Assembly (NCBI RefSeq): GCF_000250655.1
Contig: NC_016935.1
Span: 4,482,001-4,546,000, forward strand
Origin: Paenibacillus mucilaginosus 3016
Lineage (GTDB): Bacteria > Bacillota > Bacilli > Paenibacillales > NBRC-103111
Length of the DNA: 64,000 nucleotides
Reading direction: 5' to 3'
Shown: in pieces, positions 29,801-37,300 of the stretch
Numbering within the stretch: position 1 is the first letter of the stretch
Layout: each line of letters begins with the position of its first letter
Notes under the pieces: generated by a model
Databases searched by the model: none
Told to the model about the DNA's origin: nothing
Seen by the model: only the letters and a program-made list of their open reading frames with translations
Made by a program: the position numbers and the translations under genes

Positions 29801-32800
29801 GAGGCCAAGCTCCGTCTCAGGCCGTTCGGCCATACCTTGCAGCAGACGGCGGTAGTGCCCCGCCATCCCGCGGATCGAAGCCTCATCGAACAGCCCCTTG
29901 TTGTACTCGAGGGCAAAGGCCAGTCCCCCCCCAAGCTCAAGGGCTTCCAGTGTCAAATCGAACTTCGCCGTGCTCCGCTCCACCGGCATCGCCCGGATCT
30001 GCAGCTCCCCGGCTTCGAAGTCTCTCGGAGCGAGCTCCATATTTTGCAGCACAAAGAATGCATCGAACACCGGATTGCGGCCGGCGGCTCCCTGAAGGCC
30101 CAGCTTCGACACGAGCCGCTCGAACGGGTATTCCTGATGCTCCCAGGCCGCGAGGGTCAGCTCTTTCACTTCAGAGATCCACGAGAGAACCGGCATCCCG
30201 CTGTACGGACGGGCCCGCAGCGGCAGGGTCTGGACGAGCATGCCGGCCAGCGGCTCCAGATCGGCATGGATTCTGCCGGCGGTCGAACTGCCGACGATGA
30301 TGTCGTCCTGCCGGCTGTACCGGGCAAGAAGGACATAGTAGGCTGCCAGCAGCACCATGTATAGGGTTGCGCCCGTCTGGTCTGCGAGCCGCCTGATGCT
30401 GTCCGTCAGCGTCTCCTCCAGCTCAAAGGTGAACACGGCGCCTTCCGCTCTGCCCGCGGTGGTTCTGGGCCGGTCGGTCGGCAGCTCCAGCACCGGCAGC
30501 TCCCCGGAGAAGCGGCCGAGCCAATAGTCTTCGCTCTTCCCGATGCTCCCGCTCTGCAGCCGTTCCTGCTGCCAGACGGCATAGTCTTTGTACTGGACGG
30601 GCAGAGCCGGTAATTGGGTATCGGGGCCGTGGGTATAAAAGGTCATGAGCTCCGAGATCAGCAGGCCTTGGGAGACGCCGTCGCACACGATATGGTGAAT
30701 GTCGATCCACAGCCGGTGCTCCTCCGGGCCGTGGGCTGTCACGGCCGCGCGGAGCAGCGGAGCGCGGCCCAGATCAAAGGGCCGGCTTGCCTCCTCCTGC
30801 ATCGACTGCCAGGCCTCCGTGCCGTGAGAAGCGTGCCGCAGCTCAAAGGATACCTGCGGATGAACGATTTGAACGGGGCCGTTATCCCGGATCTCGAAGG
30901 AGGTTCTCAGCGGCTCGTGCCGGGCAATCAGCGCTTGAAAAGCCGCCTCGAGACGGCGGATATCGAGTTGACCGCTGAGCACAAACCGCGCAGGCATGTG
31001 ATAGGCAGTCCCATCCGGATTCAGGTTCTGCAGGGCGTAGATCCGCTGCTGCGCGGGAGACAGCGGATATGAGGCGCGCGCTCCAGCCGGCAGGATTTGT
31101 CCGGCCCGTACGGACGCGCCGGAAGGCACGCTGTGCCCGGCTGCGTCCGCATCCAGATACGCTGCCAGCTCCCGAAGGACCGGATGTTCATAGATGGCGC
31201 GCATCGGTACGTCCGCTTCCCATTCCTTGCGCAAGCGCGAGAACAGGACGGTTGCCTTGAGGGAATGTCCGCCGAGCAGGAAGAAGGAGTCGCTGCGGCC
31301 GATCCGCTCCACGCCGAGGACCGCCTGCCACAGAGCCGCCAGCCTCACCTCGGTCTCGGTTTCCGGCGCCTCATATTCTCCGGCCGCCGGGTGCAAGGCA
31401 TCAGACCCATCCGGTTCGGGCAGGGCCTTGCGGTCCAGTTTGCCGCTTGGGGTGAGGGGCAGGCGGCCCAGAATCACGAAACGGGAAGGGACCATGTAAT
31501 CCGGAAGTGTACGGATCAAATGGCTTCGCAGATGCGCCGCCGAAAGTTCATCTGCCGCTTTTTCATGCAGCGAACGATCCCTGCCGGCTTCATCTCCCGG
31601 CTCCAGAACGAGATAGGCGCAGAGTGCCCGGGTTCCTTCGCTCTCCGTATAGGGAGCAACAGCGGCTTCCCGTATCCCGTTATGAGCCAGCAGCGCCGCT
31701 TCGATCTCCCCCGGTTCGATCCGGTAGCCCCGGATTTTCACCTGACCGTCGATGCGGCCGAGGTACTCCACTTCGCCGTCCGGCCGCCACCGGGCCAGGT
31801 CTCCCGTACGGTACATCCGCTCTCCGGGGAGGAACGGACAGCCGGTGAATTTCTCCGCCGTCAGTTCCGGCAGGCCGAGGTACCCCCGGGCGAGTCCGGC
31901 GCCCGCGATGCAGAGCTCCCCGGGCACCCCGGCAGGCACGGGCTGGTCGGACTCGTCGACGATGAACAGCCGGATGTTATCGATCGGCCGTCCGATCGGC
32001 ACCAGGTTCATCTTCTCTTCCGCTCCGTCACACAGGTAATGCGTAACATCGACGGCGGCCTCGGTCGGTCCGTATAAGTTCACAAGTGCCGTCCCGTTCG
32101 TGCGGCCGAGGGACCGGCGGAAGCGCCTGACCTGCGACAGGGGCAGCGCCTCCCCGCTGGCGAACACGAACCGCAGGCTGGAGAGCCCGCCCCATGCTTC
32201 GGAGTCCTCTTCAACATGCGACAAGAAAGCCTGGAGCATCGACGGGACGAAGTGGAGGGTCGTGACTCCATGCTCCCGTATCCCGGCTGCGAGCCGGGAA
32301 GGATCCTTCTCCGCTCCCGCAGGCGGGAGATACACAGAGGCGCCGGCAGCCGCCCACCAGATCAGCTCCCAGACGGAGACGTCGAAGGTGTACGGTGTTT
32401 TCTGCATGATGACATCGCTTGCGCCAAGCGGGTAGGCCCTCTGCATCCAGTGAATCCGGTTGACCGCCGCCTGGTGCTCGATCATCACGCCCTTCGGGCG
32501 TCCGGTGGAGCCCGACGTATAGATGACGTAGGCCAGATGGCTCGATGTGCCGATGGGAGGCGGGTCGGAGACATCGTCGCTGAAGCCCTCCTCGGCATCG
32601 AGCAGGAGCCGGATGCCTGCATAATCTCCGTCCGCGGGTACGCAGATGCTGTCCAATGTGAGCAGAACCGCGGCTGCGCTGTCCTGCAGGATGTAGGCCA
32701 TGCGTTCCACCGGCGTTGACGGATCGATCGGCAGGTAGGCGCCTCCGGCCTTGAGTACCGCCAGAATGCCCGTCAGCATCTCCGGGCTGCGGGGAACCGC

Positions 32801-34372
32801 CAGGCCCACGACCGTGTCGGGACCGACTCCGTGCGCCCGCAGCGTCCAGGCCAGCCGGTTGGCCCGGCCATTCAGTTCACCGTAGGTCCAGACGGCCGCA
32901 TCGGTCCGTACGGCAATCCTGTCCGGGTCCGCGGCTGCGAGGTCCTCCACCCAGGCATGAAGCAGCCGTTCCCGGGGAAAGTCCCTCTCGGTCAGGTTGA
33001 AGTCCTGAAGTACCCTCTCCCGCTCCGCTGTATTCATCAAGCTCAGCGAGTCCATTCCGGCGTTCGGGTCCGCAGCGGCCTTCTTCAATGCCTCCAGGAA
33101 CCGGAGGGAGAGCTGATCGACGATACTTCGGTCATACCGGAGAGCGTTGAAGGAGAACTTGAACCGCAGGGCTTCTCCCGGAAATACGAGAAGCGTCAGA
33201 TCGTAGCTCGTGTGCTCGTTGAATTCGGCCCCGGTGATGTCGAACCCCTTGCTGCGGCCCGCGGGGGCAGATACCTGCCGGTCGAGCGGATAGTTCTCGA
33301 ACACGAGGAGATGATCGAACAGAGCTCCCCCAACCGGTGACAATCGCTGAATATCGGCCAGCGAGTAATACTCATACGGCGCGCTGTCCAGCGCCGCCCG
33401 CTGAACCTGCCCAGCCGTTTCGGTCCAGGTATCTCCCCCGCTCCAGCGCACTCTCACGGGGACCGTGTTGATGAACAGACCGACGGTCTGCTCCACGCCT
33501 GCCAGCTCGGCCGGCCGGCCGGAGACCACCGCGCCGAATACCACATCGCGCCTGCGGTTGTATCTTCCGAGCAGACTGCCCCACACGGTCTGTATCAGCG
33601 TGCTCATGGTGATGCCGCTCGCGGCGGCGGTCCGCTCCAGCTCCCGGGTCGTTTCCCCGTCCAGACCGTAAGAGACTTCCTCATACAGGGAAGCCCCCTG
33701 CTCTTCTTCCATCCCCCGTCTTGCCGGCAGCAAGGCTGCTTCTTCGTATCCTTCCAGGACGCCGCGCCAATAAGCGGCCGCCTCCTCCGGCTCCTGCCGT
33801 CCCAGCCACTCGATGAAATGACCGTACGGCACAGCGGCGTTGTCACCCCATTGATGGGAGATGCCTCTGATGAGCGAGGTGTAGGCGGAGGTAAAATCGT
33901 TCAGGACGATGCCAAGGCACCAGCCGTCCATCAGAATATGGTGGAAGCTCCAGACGGAGACGTAATCCGAGCCCCCCGCCCGGAACAAGGCGACACGCAG
34001 CAGCTCTTCCCCGGAAAGGTCAAAGCCCCGCTTCCGGTCCCTCTCCTTGTAGGCTTCGATCCGGCGGGCCGCCCCCTCTGCGGGGAGGCTTCCCAAGTCT
34101 TCGTACTGGAGGCTGACCGGCCGTTCTTTCAGAACGATCTGGACCGGCTGCTGCACTTTCTCATACAGGAACATCGTACGAAGCACATCGTGCCGCCCGA
34201 TCGCGGCGTTCAGCGCTTCTTCGAAGTGCCGGGGCTCGATATCGCCATGCATCGTTAAGGTAATTTGTTCAAAATAAGCCGTAGACTCCGGATGCAGCAG
34301 GGAGTGAAACAGCATCCCCTGCTGCAGGGGAGACAGCGGATAAATCCGCTGAATATTGGACTTGGCACCCAT
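17900..34372 (-). CDS. Four-module terminating NRPS, C-A-T-C-A-T-E-C-A-T-E-C-A-T-TE (5490 aa)
   Basis: Last synthetase of the central line. Approximate residues: C1 5-450 (DCL), A1 475-980, T1 near 1034, C2 1100-1540 (LCL), A2 1555-2057, T2 near 2104 (GGDSI), E1 2158-2610, C3 2638-3084 (DCL), A3 3108-3610, T3 near 3658 (GGDSI), E2 3711-4164, C4 4195-4638 (DCL), A4 4658-5164, T4 near 5209 (GAHSL), TE 5271-5470 with GYSAGG and the His of GTHTSML. Pocket codes: A1 DVWHFSLVDK and A2 DVWHFSLVDK (Ser), A3 DAFWIGGTFK (Val), A4 DLYDLSLVWK (unassigned, Cys-like). Predicted contribution: Ser, D-Ser, D-Val, X, then release or cyclization. The start is ATG 34372: GGAGG is 6 nt upstream, which is better than the TTG two codons earlier. 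It lies 13 bp after the preceding NRPS stop, so it is translationally linked. Confidence 0.96.
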   Translation of the reverse strand: MGAKSNIQRIYPLSPLQQGMLFHSLLHPESTAYFEQITLTMHGDIEPRHFEEALNAAIGRHDVLRTMFLYEKVQQPVQIVLKERPVSLQYEDLGSLPAEGAARRIEAYKERDRKRGFDLSGEELLRVALFRAGGSDYVSVWSFHHILMDGWCLGIVLNDFTSAYTSLIRGISHQWGDNAAVPYGHFIEWLGRQEPEEAAAYWRGVLEGYEEAALLPARRGMEEEQGASLYEEVSYGLDGETTRELERTAAASGITMSTLIQTVWGSLLGRYNRRRDVVFGAVVSGRPAELAGVEQTVGLFINTVPVRVRWSGGDTWTETAGQVQRAALDSAPYEYYSLADIQRLSPVGGALFDHLLVFENYPLDRQVSAPAGRSKGFDITGAEFNEHTSYDLTLLVFPGEALRFKFSFNALRYDRSIVDQLSLRFLEALKKAAADPNAGMDSLSLMNTAERERVLQDFNLTERDFPRERLLHAWVEDLAAADPDRIAVRTDAAVWTYGELNGRANRLAWTLRAHGVGPDTVVGLAVPRSPEMLTGILAVLKAGGAYLPIDPSTPVERMAYILQDSAAAVLLTLDSICVPADGDYAGIRLLLDAEEGFSDDVSDPPPIGTSSHLAYVIYTSGSTGRPKGVMIEHQAAVNRIHWMQRAYPLGASDVIMQKTPYTFDVSVWELIWWAAAGASVYLPPAGAEKDPSRLAAGIREHGVTTLHFVPSMLQAFLSHVEEDSEAWGGLSSLRFVFASGEALPLSQVRRFRRSLGRTNGTALVNLYGPTEAAVDVTHYLCDGAEEKMNLVPIGRPIDNIRLFIVDESDQPVPAGVPGELCIAGAGLARGYLGLPELTAEKFTGCPFLPGERMYRTGDLARWRPDGEVEYLGRIDGQVKIRGYRIEPGEIEAALLAHNGIREAAVAPYTESEGTRALCAYLVLEPGDEAGRDRSLHEKAADELSAAHLRSHLIRTLPDYMVPSRFVILGRLPLTPSGKLDRKALPEPDGSDALHPAAGEYEAPETETEVRLAALWQAVLGVERIGRSDSFFLLGGHSLKATVLFSRLRKEWEADVPMRAIYEHPVLRELAAYLDADAAGHSVPSGASVRAGQILPAGARASYPLSPAQQRIYALQNLNPDGTAYHMPARFVLSGQLDIRRLEAAFQALIARHEPLRTSFEIRDNGPVQIVHPQVSFELRHASHGTEAWQSMQEEASRPFDLGRAPLLRAAVTAHGPEEHRLWIDIHHIVCDGVSQGLLISELMTFYTHGPDTQLPALPVQYKDYAVWQQERLQSGSIGKSEDYWLGRFSGELPVLELPTDRPRTTAGRAEGAVFTFELEETLTDSIRRLADQTGATLYMVLLAAYYVLLARYSRQDDIIVGSSTAGRIHADLEPLAGMLVQTLPLRARPYSGMPVLSWISEVKELTLAAWEHQEYPFERLVSKLGLQGAAGRNPVFDAFFVLQNMELAPRDFEAGELQIRAMPVERSTAKFDLTLEALELGGGLAFALEYNKGLFDEASIRGMAGHYRRLLQGMAERPETELGLLPMLDADEEQRVLRSFNDTDRAFPLERTIQGWLEELAATDPYRIAVRTDSGSLTYGQLSERANRLAWTLQRHGAGPDVIVGIAARRSPEMLVGVLAILKAGGAYLPIDPGTPPERMAYVLRDSCAPVLLTMEGSSDPGAGFKGVRIPLDSEESYSTRSDTPQSGCASHHLAYVIYTSGSTGQPKGVMIEHEAVINRIHWMQQAYPLSPQDVIMQKTPYTFDVSVWELFWWAAAGASVYLPPAGAEKDPARLAAGVEQHGVTVMHFVPSMLQAFLTYTEQESEDAGRLAGLKRVFASGEALPLGQVRRFRRLLTRPYGTELINLYGPTEATVDVTHVDCTPEEEVRDRVPIGRPIDNIRLYIMDPAGQAVPVGVPGELCIAGIGLARGYLGQPELTAEKFVPCPFLPGERMYRTGDLARWLPDGQVEYLGRIDQQVKVRGYRIEPGEIEAALLLHEGIREAAVVVRSMTEDTKALCAYLVLQKEGTEGSTPLTGRELRSFLSEVLPDYMIPLHYVCLKQLPLTASGKLDRKALPEPGGAGSLPAGTAYEAPAAETELLLAAVWQEVLGREGIGIHDDFFLLGGDSIQAIQVASRLRRHGLLLELPELFRHPTIAGLQGRLRPIGEEAEQEAVYGELPLTPMQSWFLAEGFAEPQHWNQSILLQAPARLSEDRVRQAFQEVMIHHDALRMCFGDNPGTAGLPEETRAPAWIRGAEEAFDFLLQTVDLRSEARWQEKLAEEGEKLKGMLKPGEGRLCALGLFRAPEADYLLITVHHLVIDGVSWRIILEDLADAYAQLGQSNDKAAVKLPRKSASLRAWTRQLQRYAVSPRLLGELPYWREMEQSEPASLPRKTGGSLTAGGPRTLPVELTQEETAQLLQEARQAYRTDTSELLLTALGLSLLSSVQGGALCFAVEGHGREPHLEPIDTTRTVGWFTSLYPLVLDLADTDDPGEQLIRVKESLRRVPRKGTGYGILRYITPPEQRPGLSFGLKPEIAFNYLGEVDSAGAGGFRVAGLASGSDSSRRNHAPYALEANGMITDGRLLFLLRYDSEVLDETLVERLCSRFREELLLLIRHCAERKHAPQLTPSDVGLAADLPSLRSLLSDLAGRVPGAVLEKVYPLGAMQLGMIYQAMAEPQSPAYTEQLVLQFRGSFDEQAFRETLRMLMHRHEALRSVYRYGHTADEPLQLILKEREPELSVVDLRGLTAQEQGARSDSAVQSDRGRGFDLSRDVLIRFTVLRTGDDAFTLLWTHHHILMDGWCLNLLMKDFMAAYPLLREGRPARLEPAVSLDGYLAWKKEQRSAEAEAYWGRLLGGYESPGALLQYLRRRSSSDPVSAEPQEDQRELVCRLSEEMTRKLERLAAGRQATVSSLMQAVWGILLGLYHRRTDVVFGQVVSGRPPEVEGVEEMVGLFIQTIPVRVTWDAETSFDALLREQQEQALESAAYAHIGLAAALQGSQPAADEIDHIMVMENYPVERTLRENTSGGNGALEVTGVKAYEQTPYPFHLFLIPGSELTLRFQYDGRQVEPRLAEACMKHLIRLAERLAEEPHAAIGKLEWIEPEERGRILHEFNATAAEYPRDASIPELLLQSVHRHRDDPALEDEAGSLTYGELWTKGLHIAAGLRRRGVQPADVVALWAERTKETVVLQLAVLIAGATYLPIDPAYPPERIGYMLKDAEAVGIAAAGPDPVIGQLGVNRCGCPLYFIRELEEEGASLVTETSGAAAAGIPHFVPPAGGGAPAYIMYTSGTTGLPKGVKIPHRGIARLVLGMDFVEFRPGDRLLQTGAPVFDAATFEVWGALLNGLSLYIPEEAAILDPLKLAALISEHRITTMWLTAPLFHQLAQLHPSLFRGLRQLIVGGDEVLAPHTARVMNACPGLRVLNGYGPTENTTFSAVAEIDRDAEGPLPIGRPISNSTAYVLDSMMRLCPPGMPGELFVGGDGLAIGYVRRPELTAEKFVPSPFAAGERLYRTGDLARWTEGGSLEFLGRIDTQVKIRGYRIETGEIAHTLLSHPLVEQTEVILRRTEQGLPELCAYVVAAPELADMAPLRTFLQERLPDYMVPASYVRLDAFPLNVNGKIDRSRLPEPAASPVTGTGFEAPRNEREEALAEVWSQVLGRTRIGIRDNYFELGGDSIKAIQVASRLQARGLKLDVKSLFRHPTVAECAPLMQENDTPSGSQEEVSGEVELAPIQCWYLSQQQPDSHHFNQSVMLFRAEGWDADVLKLAYEAAAVHHDALRMVYAFVDGRIVQRNRDAAAAQECWSLTVEDLRALGGGKELIRKHISDKAEELQRSLSLVQGRLAALGLFRTAEGDHLLIILHHLVVDGVSWRILLEDLSSAYASIEQGREAVFPPKTTSYQEWTKGLLAYASGPKLRKEIPYWTETERMGVSPLPAAGIGEPYGYAGELVSIPVTFSATETSRILTEAHRAYRTEINDLLLTALGSSLQEWTGESWCTIDLEGHGREDTGQGSNLTRTVGWFTSKYPLLLRVPAADPGEQLIAVKEALRRVPNKGIGYGILTYLTSPGLREGLAGGMSPLTAFNYLGDFGGGPGEDTEAGVTFSPLIELCGAPVSPEQKLTHLLSVNGMTIGGRLQFTFSVPAGAFAEGAVEALAFSFGERLKALAEHCFHRPLTESTPTDLGGPWLTMEELRSWRRELSHVLSGAEIERIYPLSPLQEGMLFHTQLDPSSTAYFEQMTLRLEGGLDTDALEHSLHLLTERHESLRTVFRHTSGGLLQAVYSGRRTSLSMEDLADLPREAAEERVQAYCAEDRASGFDPARGPLMRFALFRLGDREHRLVWSYHHALMDGWCLGLLVGEFLKLYESRLGRVTAGLPAVEPYFRYIEWLQERDTDSARAYWRGRLAGCGPRAELPVWPEDQQSGARNQAPAAYVPEVLDFELGANATKALETLAAAHRTTLSMVLQGMWGLLLAKYNHSLDIIFGTVVSGRPAELRGVETMVGLFINTIAVRMQLDPSESFGALLERLQQDALESGSHDYLSLAEIGKLSGIQGELASHLFVFENYPLDAGGYGSASQSGLNLSGIDLFEHTNYDFTIIVLPSDSLRIRFSYNAGVFPRRSMQRIREHLLALTEQIVRAPEALLGELDILTEVERLESVQALQLLEQPYPSDTTVDGLVSEQAARTPERVAVTDAQGRITYGELEQAAVRLAQKLQAHGAGRGGRVGLIVSRGIRTVLGMLAILKTGAAYVPIEPGDPADRKQYAVRQAGVSLLLAETGCGAEELGLPVIGFDENGGTAGDQLRLHAGLKPAQTDDSERHTPDDLAYILFTSGSTGQPKGVMITHRSAVNLLHAVNLEYSVGCDDRMLWVTSMNFDLSVYDLFGVLAAGGTVVTALKEDVQDPDRLWKLMKEERITLWDSVPTTMGYLVDSLERSGLPAVQTDLRLVLLSGDWIPVALKDRMGRFFPQAGVIGLGGATEATVWSNHYPIREVKEDQRSIPYGRPLANNAFYILDLFGQPVPPGIAGELHIGGLGVAQGYVNDPERTERAFTADPFHPGGRMYRTGDLGRLLPCGNMEFLGRKDHQVKVRGYRIELGEIEYRLGQLPGVTGALALVTEPEEGREGQLCAYVVTEQPLDVRFVRNALGRTLPSYMLPQHVICLEALPLTPNGKIDRRALPKPSSMDTGAVTEPRNELELRLTEIWQEALGLEVLGIDEDVFTRGAHSLMAASVASRIGNLLGHTLPLPLLFRCPTVRELAEKLKLWQEWQGEGDEPYSIFGAQEGPAVFCFPPVAGYGFHYRGLAEALPDYAWIAFDFLEGEDPVEQYVERITALQPEGPYVLLGYSAGGNLAHAAAQRLEERGRKVSILILLDAVRRLEPHVLSKEEMERQTRELLDLAEAGDQQELLRLPEVRAAAERRMNAYRLWLNTMANTGSLQAPLFILDTEETGAGFSWTGASRSRTAIRRAAGTHTSMLQEAELQSNARIIGEVLNQVYEGMRQAEVSLDTR

Positions 34373-34385
34373 CGGCAACCTCCAT

Positions 34386-37300
34386 CTAGCGTTTGAGTTT
34401 CGTGCTCACGAGCAGTGATATTTCATCGAGCTCATCCATGGAGAGATCAAGCCCCAGCCCGACATCCGAAGGCGTTGCAACGGCTTCTTCTTTTTCCAGG
34501 CAGTGGCGGGCCAGCTCCAGCAGCTCCCTTTTGTAACGTTCCGCCAGGGCCTTTACATCCTTCTCCGGAATTCGCCCGGCGTTGTACACCCAGTCAAGCT
34601 GCAGGCACCCTTGACTCGAGGCGCCGATAATGTCCAGCGTATGGGCCCTTCTCATTGCCGGATCCGCCGGAGCTCCCCCTTCGAAGCGGGAAGGCCCGAA
34701 TCGTCCGGCTCCCGCCTCCTGGCCGAATTCACCCAGATAGTTGAAGGAGACGTCCGGTTGCACCCCGCAGAGCAGCTGCGGCCGGAGCTCGGCCGGAGTC
34801 AGGTATTTGAGCACACCGTAGCCGAAGCCTTTGTCCGGAATGCTCCGCAGCATCTCCTTGGTATCGATGAGATGACCGCCCAAGGAGCCATCGGGCCTGC
34901 TGCGCAGGACAACCGGGAAGATGGACGTGAACCATCCGATGGTCCGTGTCACATCGGCCGACGGAAGCACTTCCTCTCTTCCGTGGCCTTCGAGATGGAG
35001 AAGGACGGCTTCCTTGCCCGTCCACCCGCACAAGGTCCTGCCGAGCGCGGCGAGGAGCAGGTCGTTGATGTCCGTCGCATAAGTGCGGTTGGCCGCATGG
35101 AGACGCTCCGTTTCCTCGGCAGTCCAGGTCACGGTGACCGTCCGGCTGCTGGGCTCTCCCCTTCCCATGTCTCCGCTCGATCCGAACAGGGGGCCGCAGT
35201 CCGCAGCTTCCACACGCGCCCAGTAATCGGCCTGCCGAAGCAGCTTCTGCTGGCGGGCGTACGCTTGTAGTTCTTCGGCCCAAGTACGGAACGAAGTCGT
35301 TTTCTCCGGCAGCTGAATCGCTTCTCCCCTTACCGCCTGTTCGTACCCCTGGAAGAGGTCCTGCAGAAGAATGCGCCAGGATACTCCGTCAACGGCCAGG
35401 TGGTGCACCGCAATGAGAAGGTGGTCGCCGTCGGAGGCCTGGAACAGCCCTGCAGCCAGCAAGGGTCCGCGATGGAGGTCCAGCGACCGCTGCAGCTCTT
35501 CGCTGTACCGCAGCACCGCCTCCGCTTCGGATGCCTCTTCCCGCACGTCCCGAACGAGGAAACGGACAGCCGCTTCGTGAAGTCCTGCGTTCCGCTGACG
35601 GAGTATTCCCTCTTCATCGGGGTCAAGCCGCAGCCGCAGTGCATCGTGATGCTCGGCCAGCCGGAGGAGCGCGCGGTCCAGCGGTTCTGCGGACAGCCGG
35701 TCACGGCTGTGCAGCAGCATGCTTTGATTGAAGTGGTGCAGAAGCTGCGGGTGCTGCTCCAGCCACCACAGCTGTACGGGTGTGAACGGTACCGGCCCTT
35801 CGACCGGCTCCTGCGGGATGACCGATTTGTAAGGCTTGATATGGGGAGCGAGCTGCGTGACGGCAGGATAGCGGAACAGGTCGCGGATCTCCAGCCGCAG
35901 CCCATGCTCCCGCAGCCGTGCGGCGATCTGGATGCCCTTGATCGAGTCCCCTCCGCCTTCAAAGAAATTCTCCTTCGCCCCGAAGCCCGGTCGTCCCAGC
36001 ACATCACGCCAAACGCGGAGCAGCAAAGCTTCCATGTCCGATCCGGCTGCGGCTGCTTCGGGTACGGCTTGGGAGCCTTCTTTTTCCCTGACGGGCCTCG
36101 GCAGCCGGCCGCGGTCGACCTTGCCGTTGGCCGTCAGCGGGAGCTCGTCCACGAGCATGAGAACCTCCGGCACCATATAGGCGGGCAGTCCGGCAGCCAA
36201 GTCTACCTTCAGTGCATGGAGGAGGGCATCGGATTCGGCCGGGGCTCCGGAAGGGCCGCCTGCCGGGTCCCCGGCTCCCGCAACAAGATAGGCGCACAAG
36301 GCTGCTGCGCCGCTCTCCTCTTGATATGCGGTGACCAGAGCCTGCCGCACGGCGGGATGAGTCAGCAGTTTGCCTTCAATCTCACCCGGTTCGATCCGGT
36401 ACCCGCGGATCTTGAGCTGCGTATCCGCGCGGCCGAGGAACACGATATTCCCGTCCGGCAGCCACTTCGCCAGATCCCCGGTGCGGTACATCCGGCCGCC
36501 CGGAGCAAAGGGATCGGGCAGAAACCGCTCGGCGGTCAGCTGCTCGTTGTTCAGATAGCCGCGGGCAACCCCGTCGCCGCCCGCATACAGCTCTCCGGAT
36601 ACACCGACGGGCTGGGGACGCAGGCGGCTGTCCAGAATGTAGACAGCCGAGTTGGCCAGGGGACGGCCGATCGGAATCACCTCGCCGGACGGCCTCCCGA
36701 TCCGGTAAGCGGTGGTGAACGTGGTGTTCTCCGTCGGTCCGTACCCGTTCACCAGCTTGAGAGCCGGCGCATGCTTCAGCGTGATCTCCGCCTGCCGGGG
36801 CGACACGATATCCCCTCCGACGAACAGCCACCGCAAGGAGGCGAAGCAGTCCTCTCTCATCTGGAGAAGCGCGTCATGAAGCGGAGAGGTCAGCCACATC
36901 ATCGTGATGCCCTGCTTCTCGATCTCCTCTTTCAGACGCTCGGCATCCAGCAGGATCTCTTTGGGACAGAGGTGCAGCGTAAGGCCGTGAAGCAGCGCCC
37001 CCCAAATCTCGAAGGTGGTCGCGTCAAAGCCGATGCCTCCGGTCAGCAGCAGCCGGTCGTCCTCCCGGAACTCGACATAATTCGTTCCGAACAGCAGCCG
37101 GAGTACACTGCGGTGCTCGACCATGACCCCCTTGGGCTTCCCCGTGGAACCGGAGGTGTACATCACATATGCCAAGCTGCGGGGACTGCCGGCGGGTTCC
37201 TCACCTGTGGTTCGGACGCCCTCATGCAGCGGTTCGGACAGAGCCTCCGCTTCCGGATCGATCACCGGAATCCCGGGCCCCACCCGGCTCCGGAACGCTT

